Shown: positions 27,710 to 35,970 of the stretch, one piece after another | Position numbering within the stretch: the first letter of the stretch is position 1 | How the letters are laid out: each line of letters begins with the position of its first letter | Source of the DNA: Archangium sp. | Lineage (GTDB): Bacteria > Myxococcota > Myxococcia > Myxococcales > Myxococcaceae | Direction of reading: 5' to 3' | Assembly: GCA_030681645.1 (NCBI GenBank) | Contig: JAUXRX010000025.1 | Span: 186,001 to 250,000 of the forward strand | Length of the DNA: 64,000 bases | The notes under the pieces: generated by a model | Database searches by the model: none | What the model was told of the DNA's origin: nothing | What the model saw: only the letters and a program-made list of their open reading frames with translations | Made by a program: the position numbers and the translations under genes

Positions 27710-28360
27710 TCACCTCGTCAACACGACATGCGTGGCCTGCCCCGACGCGACGTGCTCGGTGCACTTGTAGCCGAGGCTCACCGCGTCGATGCCGGAGAGG
27801 AGGTGCTCGCCCCGGCCAAGGAGCACGGGGGAAATCGCGAGGTGGAGCTCATCGATGAGCCTGGCACTCAGGTACTGGCGAATGGTCGCCGCGCCACCGC
27901 CGAGGCGAACGTCCTTCCCCTTCGCCGCGTCCTTCGCCCGCTCCAGCGCCGCGTGGATGCCATCGGTGACGAAGTGGAACGTGGTCCCGCCCTCCATGGT
28001 GATGGGCGCGCGCGCGTGGTGGGTGAGGACGAAGACGGGCACGTGGTACGGCGGGTTCGCGCCCCACCACCCCTTCCACCCGTCGTCCGCCCACGGGCCC
28101 CGCGATGGCGCGAACATGTTGCGGCCCAGGATCCAGGCCCCCACGTTCTCGAAGCCGCGCACCATGAAGTCGTCGTCCACACCGGCGCCGGCGTCGCTGG
28201 TCTGCGCCGAGGCGTGCATCTTCTGGAAGGTGCGGGTGCCGAAGGCCCACGTGTGCAGCGCGGGGCCTTCGACGCCCAGGGGATTTTCCAGCGACTGGTC
28301 GGGACCGGCGCCGTACCCGTCGATGGAGATTGAGAATGAGTTGACGCGAAGCCTCGACAT
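27710..28360 (-). CDS. Dihydrofolate reductase family protein (RibD C-terminal domain)
   Basis: A 216-residue protein of the RibD-C/bacterial bifunctional deaminase-reductase fold. It starts with RVNSFSISIDGYGAGPDQS, then FENVGAWILGRNMFAP, VFVLTHHARAPITMEGGTTF, a nucleotide-binding KDVRLGGGAATIRQYL and LIDELHLAISPVLLGRGEHL, all standard for the family of NADPH-dependent reductases. The ATG at 28360 (MSRLRV) is the start; upstream frame belongs to antisense or neighbouring sequence. Many members of this family are of unknown substrate. It sits 11 bases after the Uma2 gene on the same strand. Confidence 0.85.
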   Translation of the reverse strand: MSRLRVNSFSISIDGYGAGPDQSLENPLGVEGPALHTWAFGTRTFQKMHASAQTSDAGAGVDDDFMVRGFENVGAWILGRNMFAPSRGPWADDGWKGWWGANPPYHVPVFVLTHHARAPITMEGGTTFHFVTDGIHAALERAKDAAKGKDVRLGGGAATIRQYLSARLIDELHLAISPVLLGRGEHLLSGIDAVSLGYKCTEHVASGQATHVVLTR

Positions 28361-28371
28361 GACGCGGTCTC

Positions 28372-28974
28372 TTAGCGCTTGAGCTTGAGGAACGCGCGAA
28401 CCGCCTTCGACTGATCTTCCATCGATGCGTGTTTGGCGAGCCGCCCGAGCTCGAGCGAAGGGAGCAGCGTGCTGCGGGCGGAGCGAACGAAGGTCGAGCC
28501 GCGCAACACGTGGGCGCTGATCACACCCCGATCCCACACCCAGACCTCCTTCACGCCGAGCGCCGCGTAGATGGGCAGCTTCTCGATGCCACCCCCGGTC
28601 CAGCGCACTTCGATCGCGAGGTCGGGGACCCTGCGGCCAGCACGAACGCCGACCAGGTAGCACTCGTCGGGCTCGACGATGACCTCCTCCGTGGCGCTCT
28701 CGAGCGTCCACGAGCCAGCACCCTGAAGATCGACGCCGTGGACCAGGGCCCACCCCTCGAGCAGGCGCGCGATGTTCGTCTTGATGAACTCGTGATTCCA
28801 CGAAGGCGACATGATCTCGAAGACCCCACCCGAATACGCCATCCGGCTGCCCGACCTGTCGCCGCGAGCCTTCAGCATCGCGCGCGCCGCGCGCCATGAG
28901 CCCAGGGGCATCGCCACCACGTGGTCGATGGTCCTCCAGTCGAGCGATGGGGCCTTGGCGAGCTGCTTCAACAT
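28372..28974 (-). CDS. Uma2-family PD-(D/E)xK nuclease-like protein
   Basis: A 200-residue protein with the DUF820/Uma2 pattern: MAYSGGVFEIMSPSWNHEF, IVEPDECYLVG, RVPDLAIEVRWTGGGIEKL and IYAALGVKEVWVWDRG. The VPDLAIEV block and the K of IEKLPIY place it in the restriction-endonuclease-like fold. These proteins are often found in many copies in cyanobacteria and myxobacteria without a known role. The ATG at 28974 is in position. It is upstream of and probably co-transcribed with the RibD-C gene. Confidence 0.8.
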   Translation of the reverse strand: MLKQLAKAPSLDWRTIDHVVAMPLGSWRAARAMLKARGDRSGSRMAYSGGVFEIMSPSWNHEFIKTNIARLLEGWALVHGVDLQGAGSWTLESATEEVIVEPDECYLVGVRAGRRVPDLAIEVRWTGGGIEKLPIYAALGVKEVWVWDRGVISAHVLRGSTFVRSARSTLLPSLELGRLAKHASMEDQSKAVRAFLKLKR

Positions 28975-29016
28975 GAGCGGAGTCTTTCGGTCGCCTGCGG
29001 AGGTGTCAACCGAGGG

Positions 29017-30192
29017 CTACGCCGGTTCGTCCGGCTGCTGCACGAACCCGTCAGAGACCTGCTCTGCGATGAGCGCGCAGATCTCGCGAGCTGCCGTCTT
29101 CGTCGGGCGCTCCTTGATCACCGGATCATCCGACGGGTCTCCCAGCCGCAGCAGGTAGCCGGTCCCTCCCGCGCGAATCGCCCAGCGCCGGCCATCAGGG
29201 TGGTGAAACACGCTCCACGGCGCCTGGCTCGCCGCGGCCGGCACCTTCACCGCGAGCGAGTCGGGGATCTGCGTCGCCCGCGCGAGATCGAAGAACGCGT
29301 ACAGCCACTGCGCCGAGGGCAGCGCCGACAGCAGGATGTTCGACAACACCGTGGCGCGCGCGCCGAGAGGGAGCGTGACGACCGCGCGCCGCACATCGAC
29401 CTGCACCGAGCCACCGCGCTCGTCGTGCAACGTGACGAGCTCGCCACCGTCGGGCCGGCTCACCAGGTCGGCGCGCTCGGAAGGCGTGGGGTAGTCGACG
29501 ATCACCTCGCCCAGGCGAACGCGCCAGAACACGTTCACGCCCCACGCCCCGCGAAACAGCAGGTGACGCAGCGGGCCCGTGCCTTCGGGCCAGGTCGCGG
29601 CGAAGAACGTCTCGGTCACCGCGTGCGTCATCAGCTCGATGAAGCCGAGCGTGGTGAGCCCCGCTTCGGTGGCATCGCGCTCGACCCGGCGGGCCACGTC
29701 GGCGCGCACGCTCACGTCGGCGTCCGAGCTGCCGCCCCACCCGGGATCGACCGGCGCGCGCAGCCACTTCGGTGGAGGCTCTCGCTCGAGCAGCCTCCCC
29801 GCGCTCATCGCGCCGTCGGCCGCGAAGGTGACGCTGCCGCAGCGCTCGCCTTCCGCCTCGGAGTGCGTCGCGAACACGTCGAGCCGGCGGGCCCCGACGT
29901 CGAACAGGTACACGTAGCAGGTGTTGCCGGTGTCCTTCGGGCTCACCGGCAGGCCGTCGGTCTTCTCGTTGTTCAGGAGCGACGACCACCCGCGCGGCGC
30001 CGCGTCGATCACCTGCTTGACCACCTGCGGGAGGTTGCCCTTGAACCGCAGCACGCGGGCGAGCAGTTCCTCGCCGAGGCCGTCAGGCTGGCCGTCCCAG
30101 TGGTGGTACACGCCGCGCCACGCGCGGTCCTTCACGTTGGCCGGTGCGGCCCCGCTCTCCAGGTAGACGCCGATGCCGCCGGGGGTCGACAT
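29017..30192 (-). CDS. Hypothetical protein (391 residues)
   Basis: No signal peptide or membrane segment is seen. The N terminus reads MSTPGGIGVYLESGAAPANV and includes WRGVYHHWDGQPDGLGEELL near residue 30, a pattern seen in proteins that report values per sample, then NTCYVYLFDVGARRLDVFAT. The middle (RRVERDATEAGLTTLGFIEL, LGEVIVDYPTPSERADLV) and C-terminal part (WSVFHHPDGRRWAIRAGG) have no recognised match. The ATG at 30192 is clear. The gene stands alone between the Uma2 gene and a family B repeat. I cannot assign a function. Confidence 0.6.
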   Translation of the reverse strand: MSTPGGIGVYLESGAAPANVKDRAWRGVYHHWDGQPDGLGEELLARVLRFKGNLPQVVKQVIDAAPRGWSSLLNNEKTDGLPVSPKDTGNTCYVYLFDVGARRLDVFATHSEAEGERCGSVTFAADGAMSAGRLLEREPPPKWLRAPVDPGWGGSSDADVSVRADVARRVERDATEAGLTTLGFIELMTHAVTETFFAATWPEGTGPLRHLLFRGAWGVNVFWRVRLGEVIVDYPTPSERADLVSRPDGGELVTLHDERGGSVQVDVRRAVVTLPLGARATVLSNILLSALPSAQWLYAFFDLARATQIPDSLAVKVPAAASQAPWSVFHHPDGRRWAIRAGGTGYLLRLGDPSDDPVIKERPTKTAAREICALIAEQVSDGFVQQPDEPA

Positions 30193-30229
30193 CTAGAGTC
30201 CGTTCACGTCGAGCGCCCACGCTTGGCGG

Positions 30230-30275
30230 AAGTCGCCCCTCGACTCCGCTGGGGATGAACGGTGTTGCGCCATTT
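30230..30275. repeat. Dispersed inverted repeat, family B, copy 4
   Basis: GCCCCTCGACTCCGCTGGGGATGAACGGTG, continuing into GCGCCATTTCGATCAG. The ATTTCGATCA end is shared with copy 7 near 60790, which defines one boundary of the element. The ORF-free gap between the flanking genes contains only this. Confidence 0.7.
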
Positions 30276-30278
30276 CGA

Positions 30279-30974
30279 TCAGTTCCGCGCCGGCGAGCGC
30301 ATGAACTTCAAGTGCAGGTCGATGAGCCACGCGTCACCCACCCGTGCGCGCTCGCGGCCACAGTTTCCCTGCCCGTCGCAGCGCACGTCGACGGTGAAGG
30401 TCACTGGCAAGGCGCGCTCGGCCAGGCCTTCCAGTTCGCCCGCGCCCACGCGGCGATCACCGTCGCGATCGAACCAGAGCCGCAAGCCCGCGTGCGCGGG
30501 ATCTTTCGCCGAGACGAGCCCATCGCCGTCGGCATCGAGCGCAGCCAGCGCCTCGAAGCCATTCACCGCGCGGTGATCGGCCACGCGCGTGAACGAGCCG
30601 AACAGCTCACGGCCGCTCGAGATCTGACCGTCACCGCCGAGATCGCGCACCAACCACGCCGTCTGCGCGTCGGGCCAGGCCGAGAAGATCGGCTGACCCG
30701 GCTCGAACTCGAAGCGGCCGGAGGCGGGACGCAACGAGAGCTCCGGAGTGGTGCTGAACACGAGCGGCGTGCCCTCACCGGCCGAGGGACGCCCGAGGCG
30801 CCGCTGCACGAAGCGCGGGCTCGCGCCCTTCACCCTCGGTGGCTTCGGCGGCTTCACCAGCGGCAGCGGCGCGTTCTCCCGCACCTGCTCGGCAGCAGGC
30901 TTCTTCGGCACATCCGTCGCCCACGCCGACAGCGACAGCAGCGAGGCCAGCGTGAGAGCATCTCGAGCGCGCAT
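30279..30974 (-). CDS. Exported EF-hand protein
   Basis: A 231-residue protein with a signal peptide (MRARDALTLASLLSLSAWA) and a Pro/Lys-rich linker. The body has three DxDxDG loops: DLGGDGQISSGRELFG, LDADGDGLVSAKDPA and FDRDGDRRVGAGELEG, the pattern of EF-hand-like calcium sites. It ends with a beta segment containing CDGQGNCG. Probably a calcium-binding envelope protein. The ATG at 30974 overlaps the start codon of the divergent gene by two bases. Confidence 0.75.
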   Translation of the reverse strand: MRARDALTLASLLSLSAWATDVPKKPAAEQVRENAPLPLVKPPKPPRVKGASPRFVQRRLGRPSAGEGTPLVFSTTPELSLRPASGRFEFEPGQPIFSAWPDAQTAWLVRDLGGDGQISSGRELFGSFTRVADHRAVNGFEALAALDADGDGLVSAKDPAHAGLRLWFDRDGDRRVGAGELEGLAERALPVTFTVDVRCDGQGNCGRERARVGDAWLIDLHLKFMRSPARN

Positions 30975-32304
30975 GTGCCCCGCACTCTCCCTCGCCCTGC
31001 TGTCGTTGGTCCAGAGCGGGTGGCAGGTCGAACAGACGCCGCTCGTCGCCGCGCCCTGGGAGGTCGTCTCGGTCACCCCGGTCGACGACGAGACGATCGG
31101 AGTGGTCGCCACGCTGGCGCCCGACGCCGGGGCGCCGCTGGCGTACGCGGTGTTCCTCGCGAAAGGTGGCGCCGCGCCGGCGCTGCTCCATCGATCAACC
31201 CTCGAGCTGCACGAGATGACCGGCACCGGTACCGGCTTCACCATCTCGGCCGCGCGCGACGCGGGGCCGGGCGAGGTCTTCAGGGTGCGCCTCGGCGCCG
31301 CGCCTGCGCTGGTGTCGCTGGGCCGGCCCGAGACGATGGTGAAGGGCGTGAGCTGCGACGACGCGGTCACCGACTGCGTCTTCACCTTCGAGGAAGAGCC
31401 CGCCAGGCGCTGGAAGGGCGGCGTGCTCACCCCGCTCTTCACGCTCTCGGAAGCCGAGCGCGCGGACTTCGAACCGTGGGGCGCGGCGATGCGGCCTGGC
31501 GGCGGCGTGGTGGCCCTCGGCATTCCCGGCGCCACCCTGATCCTCTCGCTCGACAGCGGGAAGGTGACGGCGCTGCGCGGCGCCCTCACGCTCTCGCGCC
31601 CCTCGCTGGCGGCGCTGATGAAGGAGCTCGCGAGCAAGCCCGCGCTGCGTGAGAAATGGGATCACGCCGCGGACACCTGCAACGCCACCCCGATGGGCTG
31701 GAGAGGCGCGAACCCGCACGTCGTCCTGGCGAGCGCGGGCGAAGAGTTCGCCGGCAACGAGTGTGCGCTCAGCCCGTCCGAGTTCGAGTTCGAGCAGGCG
31801 ACCGGAAAACGAAAGCCGCTCCCTCCCTATCCGTGGGACGTCCTCGACTGCCCGGTCGGCGGCTGGACCTCGAAGCTCGGCACCATGGTGACCGACTGCG
31901 ATGACCCCGACGCACGCATCAGGCGGCTGAAGCGACCGGGCAAGCCCAGCCCCCCGAGAGACCCCGACCCACCCGACCGCGATCTCCCCGAGGCCGTGGC
32001 GTTGAGCGCGACCGAGATCTTCGTGATGGAGCCCCTGCCGAAGCACCCCTACACCTGGTACCGCGTCGCGCCGAAGCCCCGCGACCCCGAGCTCGACGAC
32101 CCCACGCCACCGAAGGGCGGCCTCACCTTCTACGTCGACGGTCCCAGCGTGCTCACCTTCGTGCCGAAAGGCGTGGTGGTGGAGAAGGTGGCCGACTGGC
32201 GCTTCGGCGAAGCGCTCTTCGTGCACGCCCTGCGCGACGACTGGCACCTGATCAACCCCACCGAGACCACATGGGCCCTGATACGACTCACGTCGACGCC
32301 ATGA
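30973..32304 (+). CDS. Hypothetical exported protein (443 residues)
   Basis: Begins with a probable signal peptide (MCPALSLALLSLVQSG). The first half is beta-rich with repeated short strands (WEVVSVTPVDDETIGVVATL, GPGEVFRVRLGAAPALV), compatible with a propeller; the second half has paired cysteines (GVSCDDAVTDC, DTCNATPMGW, DCPVGGW) and a proline-rich hinge (KPSPPRDPDPPDRDLP). No known family is recognised. The start codon shares two bases with the opposite gene's start, so both genes must use the same small promoter space or overlapping transcripts. Its end overlaps the next start as ATGA. Confidence 0.65.
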   Translation: MCPALSLALLSLVQSGWQVEQTPLVAAPWEVVSVTPVDDETIGVVATLAPDAGAPLAYAVFLAKGGAAPALLHRSTLELHEMTGTGTGFTISAARDAGPGEVFRVRLGAAPALVSLGRPETMVKGVSCDDAVTDCVFTFEEEPARRWKGGVLTPLFTLSEAERADFEPWGAAMRPGGGVVALGIPGATLILSLDSGKVTALRGALTLSRPSLAALMKELASKPALREKWDHAADTCNATPMGWRGANPHVVLASAGEEFAGNECALSPSEFEFEQATGKRKPLPPYPWDVLDCPVGGWTSKLGTMVTDCDDPDARIRRLKRPGKPSPPRDPDPPDRDLPEAVALSATEIFVMEPLPKHPYTWYRVAPKPRDPELDDPTPPKGGLTFYVDGPSVLTFVPKGVVVEKVADWRFGEALFVHALRDDWHLINPTETTWALIRLTSTP

Positions 32305-32744
32305 CTCCGCTCCTCGAAGCGCCTCCAACCCTGGTCGACCCTGCGAGCGGCACCCGCGCGTGGTTCTTCGACGAGGTGTGCACCGTGGTCGATCAGACCG
32401 TGGGCAACATGACCGCGGAGGTCGCCGCCTTCCTCACCGGGCCGGTGGAGGCCGAGGTGCAGCGCCGCTACGTGAGCGCGGGGAAGAAGGTGCGCTTCGT
32501 GCACGACTGGCGCAGCTGCACCACCTACGACTCGAAGGCGCGCGAGCAGCTGATCGACTGGGGCCGGAAGTCACGAAGCCACGTGCAGCAGATCTCGGTG
32601 CAGCTCTCGAAGGACGCGTCGCCGTTCATCCGCATCGCGGCGGCGACGGGCATCAGCGTGCTGCGCGTCACCCGCATGCCGATCGAGCTCGTGGAAGACC
32701 TTCGCCCGATCGTCCACGAGCTGTCCAAACTGACCCCCTCCTGA
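32301..32744 (+). CDS. Hypothetical protein, possibly STAS/SpoIIAA-like
   Basis: A 147-residue cytoplasmic protein starting at the ATG that overlaps the preceding stop (ATGA), so translationally coupled. The pattern of strand VRFVHDWRSCTTYDSKAREQ, helix LIDWGRKSRSHV, strand QQISVQLS and helix SPFIRIAAATGISVL resembles STAS-fold anti-sigma antagonists or the SpoIIAA-like family, but the phosphorylated serine motif is not obvious. I am unsure of the family. Repeat A copies follow it directly. Confidence 0.6.
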   Translation: MTPLLEAPPTLVDPASGTRAWFFDEVCTVVDQTVGNMTAEVAAFLTGPVEAEVQRRYVSAGKKVRFVHDWRSCTTYDSKAREQLIDWGRKSRSHVQQISVQLSKDASPFIRIAAATGISVLRVTRMPIELVEDLRPIVHELSKLTPS

Positions 32745-32874
32745 AAACCTCTCCCTGCGAAAAGCGGGGAGAGGTCGGCCGCAGGCCGGGTGAGGGGCGC
32801 TTGTGCGCTTCGGGGCTGCGCGCGATCTGCCCCTCACCCCGGCCCTCTCCCCGCTTCGCAGGGAGAGGGAGAGA
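32745..32874. repeat. Family A repeat as a complete inverted pair (copies 5 and 6)
   Basis: CTCTCCCTGCG...GCGGGGAGAGGTCGGCCGCAGGCCGGGTGAGGGGCG is followed by a 30-base loop and then CCCCTCACCCCGGCCCTCTCCCCGCTTCGCAGGGAGAGGGAG, its near reverse complement. The pair could fold into one long hairpin. It fills the gap between two convergent genes. A nearly identical arrangement lies at 63291-63396. Confidence 0.85.
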
Positions 32875-32878
32875 GACG

Positions 32879-34522
32879 CTAGCGACGAGGCGGCGGCGGC
32901 TTCACCGGAGGCCGCGCCCCGCTCGCGGGAGCACCCGGCGCCGGCTTGCGAGGCGCGTTGAGCGGGTTGGGCTTGATGGCGGTGGAGTTGCCGTCGACGT
33001 CGAGCGCGTCTTCACTCACCTCGACGCTGTTCTCTTCCTGGTGCTGGGCTTCTTCGTCGCCGGTCTCGCGCGCGGACTCCGGTGCGGGCTTCTTCGCCAA
33101 CAGCGGGTTGCGGGTGGGCGGCGGCGTGGCGTCGTTGCTGCTCTGCGCCGGCCGGGTGGGGGGCAGCGACTGCTGCGAGGGCCGCGAAGGCGGCTGCGCC
33201 GGGCGGGCCTGGGGCGTGGGCCCCGCTGGAGCCGGCGGCGCGCTCTTGCCCGCGGCCTTCGCCTTCGCCTCGGCCTTGAGCTTGAGCTCGAAGGCCTTCA
33301 TCTCGTCGTGCACCGAGTCGGGATCGGGGATGTGCTTCTCGCGGTACTTGAGCGACGGCGCCCAGTGCGTCTGCACCCCTTCGCCGAGGCCGTGGATCAA
33401 CGGCGGCACGGGCAGCCCGTACGTGCGCGGATCGAAGAACTCGTCGGTGAGATCCTCGAAGCCGTAGGCGCGGGCCTTGGCGAGGAACGACGGGAGAATG
33501 CCCGTGGGCGCGTGGTAGCCGAGAATGCGCCCGTCCTCGTCCTTGGTGACGGGGATGAACAGCCAGAGGTCCTGCGTGCGGTAGTCGCCCTTCTCGTTGA
33601 GCGGCTGCACCTCGGAGATGGCGATGGTCTTGCGGCTGCCGTCCTGCAGGCGCTCGCAGCAGACGACGAAGTTGATGGCCGAGGCCACCTGCGCGCGCAC
33701 GGCGACCATGGGCAGCTCGACGCCTGACATGAGGCACAACGACTCGAGGCGGCGCAGCGAGTCGGTGGGGGTGTTGGCGTGCACGGTGGCCATCGAGCCG
33801 CCGTGGCCGGTGTTCATAGCCTGCATCAGGTCGAAGGCCTCACCGCCGCGCACTTCGCCGACCACGATGCGGTCGGGGCGCAGACGCAGGGCCGACATGA
33901 GCAGGTGACCCATCGTCACCTCGCCCTTGCCGAACTTGTCGGGCGGGCGCGACTCGAAGGGCACCAGGTGGCTCTGCTGCAGCTGGAGCTCGGCGGAGTC
34001 CTCGATGGTGAGGATCCGCTCCTCGTCGGGGATGAGGCTGGAGAGGATGTTGAGCAGCGTGGTCTTGCCCGAGCCGGTGCCGCCCGACACGAGCATGTTC
34101 AGCTTCACCATGACCGCCGCTTCGATCAGCCGCACCATCTGCGGGGTGATCGACCCGAAGTTCACCAGGCTCTGGGGGGTGAGCTTGTCCTTGAAGAACT
34201 TGCGGATGGAGATCGTGGTGCCCTTGCGCGCGATCGGCGGGAGCACCACGTGAATGCGGCTGCCGTCGGGGAGGCGGGCGTCGAGGCGGGGCCGCTCTTC
34301 GGTGAGCATGCGGCCGACGAACTGGGCCATGTTGCGCGCGGCGCCCAGGAGGCCTTCCTCGGAGAAGAAGGCGTCGGTCTTGGTCAGCTTGCCCTTCCGC
34401 TCGATCCAGATGTCGGTCGGACCGTTGATCATGATCTCGGAGACGGCCTCGTCATCGAGATAGGCCAGGACGGGCTTCAAGAAGGCCCGGAGCGACTCTG
34501 TGTACATCGTTGAGACGGACAT
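32879..34522 (-). CDS. cpaF: CpaF/TadA-type secretion ATPase with proline-rich tail
   Basis: A 547-residue hexameric ATPase of the type II/IV secretion (Flp pilus) superfamily. N domain: LDDEAVSEIMINGPTDIWIE and RPRLDARLPDGSRIHVVLPP. The Walker A is GGTGSGKTTLLN near residue 146, the Asp/Glu box RILTIEDSAELQL, the Walker B region LRPDRIVVGEVRGGEAFDLM, and GHGGSMATVHANTP. After about residue 370 there is a long Pro/Ala/Gln-rich, probably disordered tail. The ATG at 34522 (MSVSTMYTES) is used. No cpaB, tadB, tadC or pilin genes are in the window, so its partners must be elsewhere. Confidence 0.85.
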   Translation of the reverse strand: MSVSTMYTESLRAFLKPVLAYLDDEAVSEIMINGPTDIWIERKGKLTKTDAFFSEEGLLGAARNMAQFVGRMLTEERPRLDARLPDGSRIHVVLPPIARKGTTISIRKFFKDKLTPQSLVNFGSITPQMVRLIEAAVMVKLNMLVSGGTGSGKTTLLNILSSLIPDEERILTIEDSAELQLQQSHLVPFESRPPDKFGKGEVTMGHLLMSALRLRPDRIVVGEVRGGEAFDLMQAMNTGHGGSMATVHANTPTDSLRRLESLCLMSGVELPMVAVRAQVASAINFVVCCERLQDGSRKTIAISEVQPLNEKGDYRTQDLWLFIPVTKDEDGRILGYHAPTGILPSFLAKARAYGFEDLTDEFFDPRTYGLPVPPLIHGLGEGVQTHWAPSLKYREKHIPDPDSVHDEMKAFELKLKAEAKAKAAGKSAPPAPAGPTPQARPAQPPSRPSQQSLPPTRPAQSSNDATPPPTRNPLLAKKPAPESARETGDEEAQHQEENSVEVSEDALDVDGNSTAIKPNPLNAPRKPAPGAPASGARPPVKPPPPRR

Positions 34523-34549
34523 GGAGCCGCCGATGCTACCGTGCTTTTC

Positions 34550-35182
34550 ATGGCTACGAAGAAGGCGGGCGGTTCGAAGAAGTCGAAATCGGCAGTCAAG
34601 GTGAAGCCGAAGGCCCCCCCGACCGTGGAGGTGGAGGCGGCGCCGTCGTCCCCCACCCTCCCGTTCGAGATCGACCCTCAGAAGATCGAAGCGTCGTTGA
34701 ACAAGTTGAAGGACCAGGTGGTGACGCTGGCCAAGAAGGGCCGCTACACCAAGGTGCGCTTCAAGTTCCGCGGCAAGCAGCTGTTGCCCGACATTCCCCT
34801 CGCCGCCGTGGTGGCCGTGGAAGGCGCGACCTTCTACTGGGCGGGCATCTTGCGCGCGCTCGTCTTCACCCTGGCGGGCCGCACGCTCATCGACGTCGAG
34901 CTGGTGAACGACTCCGAGAAGCGGCTGGCGAAGGGGAAGGAAGCGCTGCTCTCGGGCGATCTCGAGGAAGCGCTGGCCGCCTTCCGCCAGGCGCAGGACA
35001 TGGACGACGAGAACCCGGCGGTGCACCTGAACTTAGGCATCGCGCTCAAGCTCAAAGGCGATCATCCTGCGGCCCGCACGGCGCTCGAGCGCTGCCGCGA
35101 GCTGGACCCCAAAGGGCCGACGGCCCACGAAGCCGAACGACTGCTCAAGACCCTCACGACTGCGATGGTGGTGGCCCCGTGA
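34550..35182 (+). CDS. TPR-containing protein with basic N terminus
   Basis: A 210-residue protein. It opens with a lysine-rich stretch (MATKKAGGSKKSKSAVKVKP), then a domain of about 80 residues (YTKVRFKFRGKQLLPDIPLA, YWAGILRALVFTLAGRTLID), and ends in two TPR-like motifs (AKGKEALLSGDLEEALAAFR, VHLNLGIALKLKGDHPAART). No signal peptide. It is divergent from cpaF with only 27 bases between starts, and its stop overlaps the next start as GTGA. Confidence 0.7.
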   Translation: MATKKAGGSKKSKSAVKVKPKAPPTVEVEAAPSSPTLPFEIDPQKIEASLNKLKDQVVTLAKKGRYTKVRFKFRGKQLLPDIPLAAVVAVEGATFYWAGILRALVFTLAGRTLIDVELVNDSEKRLAKGKEALLSGDLEEALAAFRQAQDMDDENPAVHLNLGIALKLKGDHPAARTALERCRELDPKGPTAHEAERLLKTLTTAMVVAP

Positions 35183-35856
35183 AGAGACTCCTCTGGCTGA
35201 CCCTGCTGGCTGGCTGTGCCTCTGGACCGCGTCCGGTCCCCTCGAGCGCGACGGCGGCCGAGCGCCTCTCGCTGGCCGAGAGCGCCCTGATCGGCGGGAA
35301 GAACGTCACCGGCACCTTCGAGATCGACTCGAAGGGCGAGAACGCGGCGCACCTGACCGGCACCCTCGAGCTCATCGACGGCAACGCCATGCACCTGGTG
35401 GCCGAGGGCAACTTCAAGTCAGACCCGGTGCAGCTCGAGCTCGACTCGCGCGACCCGGCGGGCATCGTGCGCACCACCACCAAGGGGCCGTCGGTGTCGT
35501 CGCATCGCGACCCACCTGCCGACAAGCTGCGTGAATCGGTGGGCCTGGGGCTCGCGCGCATGGGGCTGCTGCACAACCTGGCCCTGCTCTCGCTCGACCA
35601 GCCGCTGGAGAAGACCGGCGGCGGCTTCGCCGAATGGGTGAAGGCGACCGCGCCGAAGGACGGCGCCAGCGAGACGGTGAACGGCGAGGCGTGCAAGCGC
35701 GTCGAGTTCGGCGTCGAGGTCGAGGGGCAGAAGATGGGCGAGGCCTCGGTGTGCATCGCCGACGCGACCGGGCTGCCGCTGCAGCGGACCTCGACCATCC
35801 ACTTTCCCACCGGCGACATGACTCTCTCTGAGACGTTCAAGTGGCAGATGAAGTAG
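35179..35856 (+). CDS. Hypothetical lipoprotein (LolA-like beta fold?)
   Basis: A 225-residue protein that begins with the GTG overlapping the previous stop. The N terminus VKRLLWLTLLAGCASG is a lipoprotein signal with lipobox LAGC. The mature part is beta-rich (KNVTGTFEIDSKGENAAHLT, GTLELIDGNAMHLVAEGNFK, CKRVEFGVEVEGQKM, TSTIHFPTGDMTLSETF), resembling LolA/LolB-type or LppX-like lipid-binding folds; this is only a shape comparison. Translationally coupled to the TPR gene. Confidence 0.7.
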   Translation: MKRLLWLTLLAGCASGPRPVPSSATAAERLSLAESALIGGKNVTGTFEIDSKGENAAHLTGTLELIDGNAMHLVAEGNFKSDPVQLELDSRDPAGIVRTTTKGPSVSSHRDPPADKLRESVGLGLARMGLLHNLALLSLDQPLEKTGGGFAEWVKATAPKDGASETVNGEACKRVEFGVEVEGQKMGEASVCIADATGLPLQRTSTIHFPTGDMTLSETFKWQMK

Positions 35857-35873
35857 TGCTGCGCCCCTGAGGA

Positions 35874-35959
35874 GTTCAGCCGGGTCGATGCCGTCGGGAC
35901 ACCGGGGGCGCTTCTGCTTCATGCCGCCGGTGGCCCGACGGTGATCGACCCGGCTGAAC
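35874..35959. repeat. Long perfect-like hairpin upstream of the MFS gene
   Basis: Left arm GTTCAGCCGGGTCGATGCCG and right arm (reverse complement) GTTCAGCCGGGTCGATCACC continue inwards to give a stem of about 36 base pairs with a loop near 35909-35922. The right arm ends two bases before the ribosome binding site (AGGGAGAAGG). No T tract follows, so it is not a standard terminator; it could be a processing site, a small mobile remnant or a translational control element. Confidence 0.85.
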
Positions 35960-35970
35960 GAGGGAGAAGG

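Noticed and set aside
28361-28897. Upstream extension of the RibD-C gene suggesting a fusion with a Uma2 domain
   Set aside because: The Uma2 protein is in a different frame, complete, and the extension has no conserved motif. The ATG at 28360 gives a full-length reductase-like protein.
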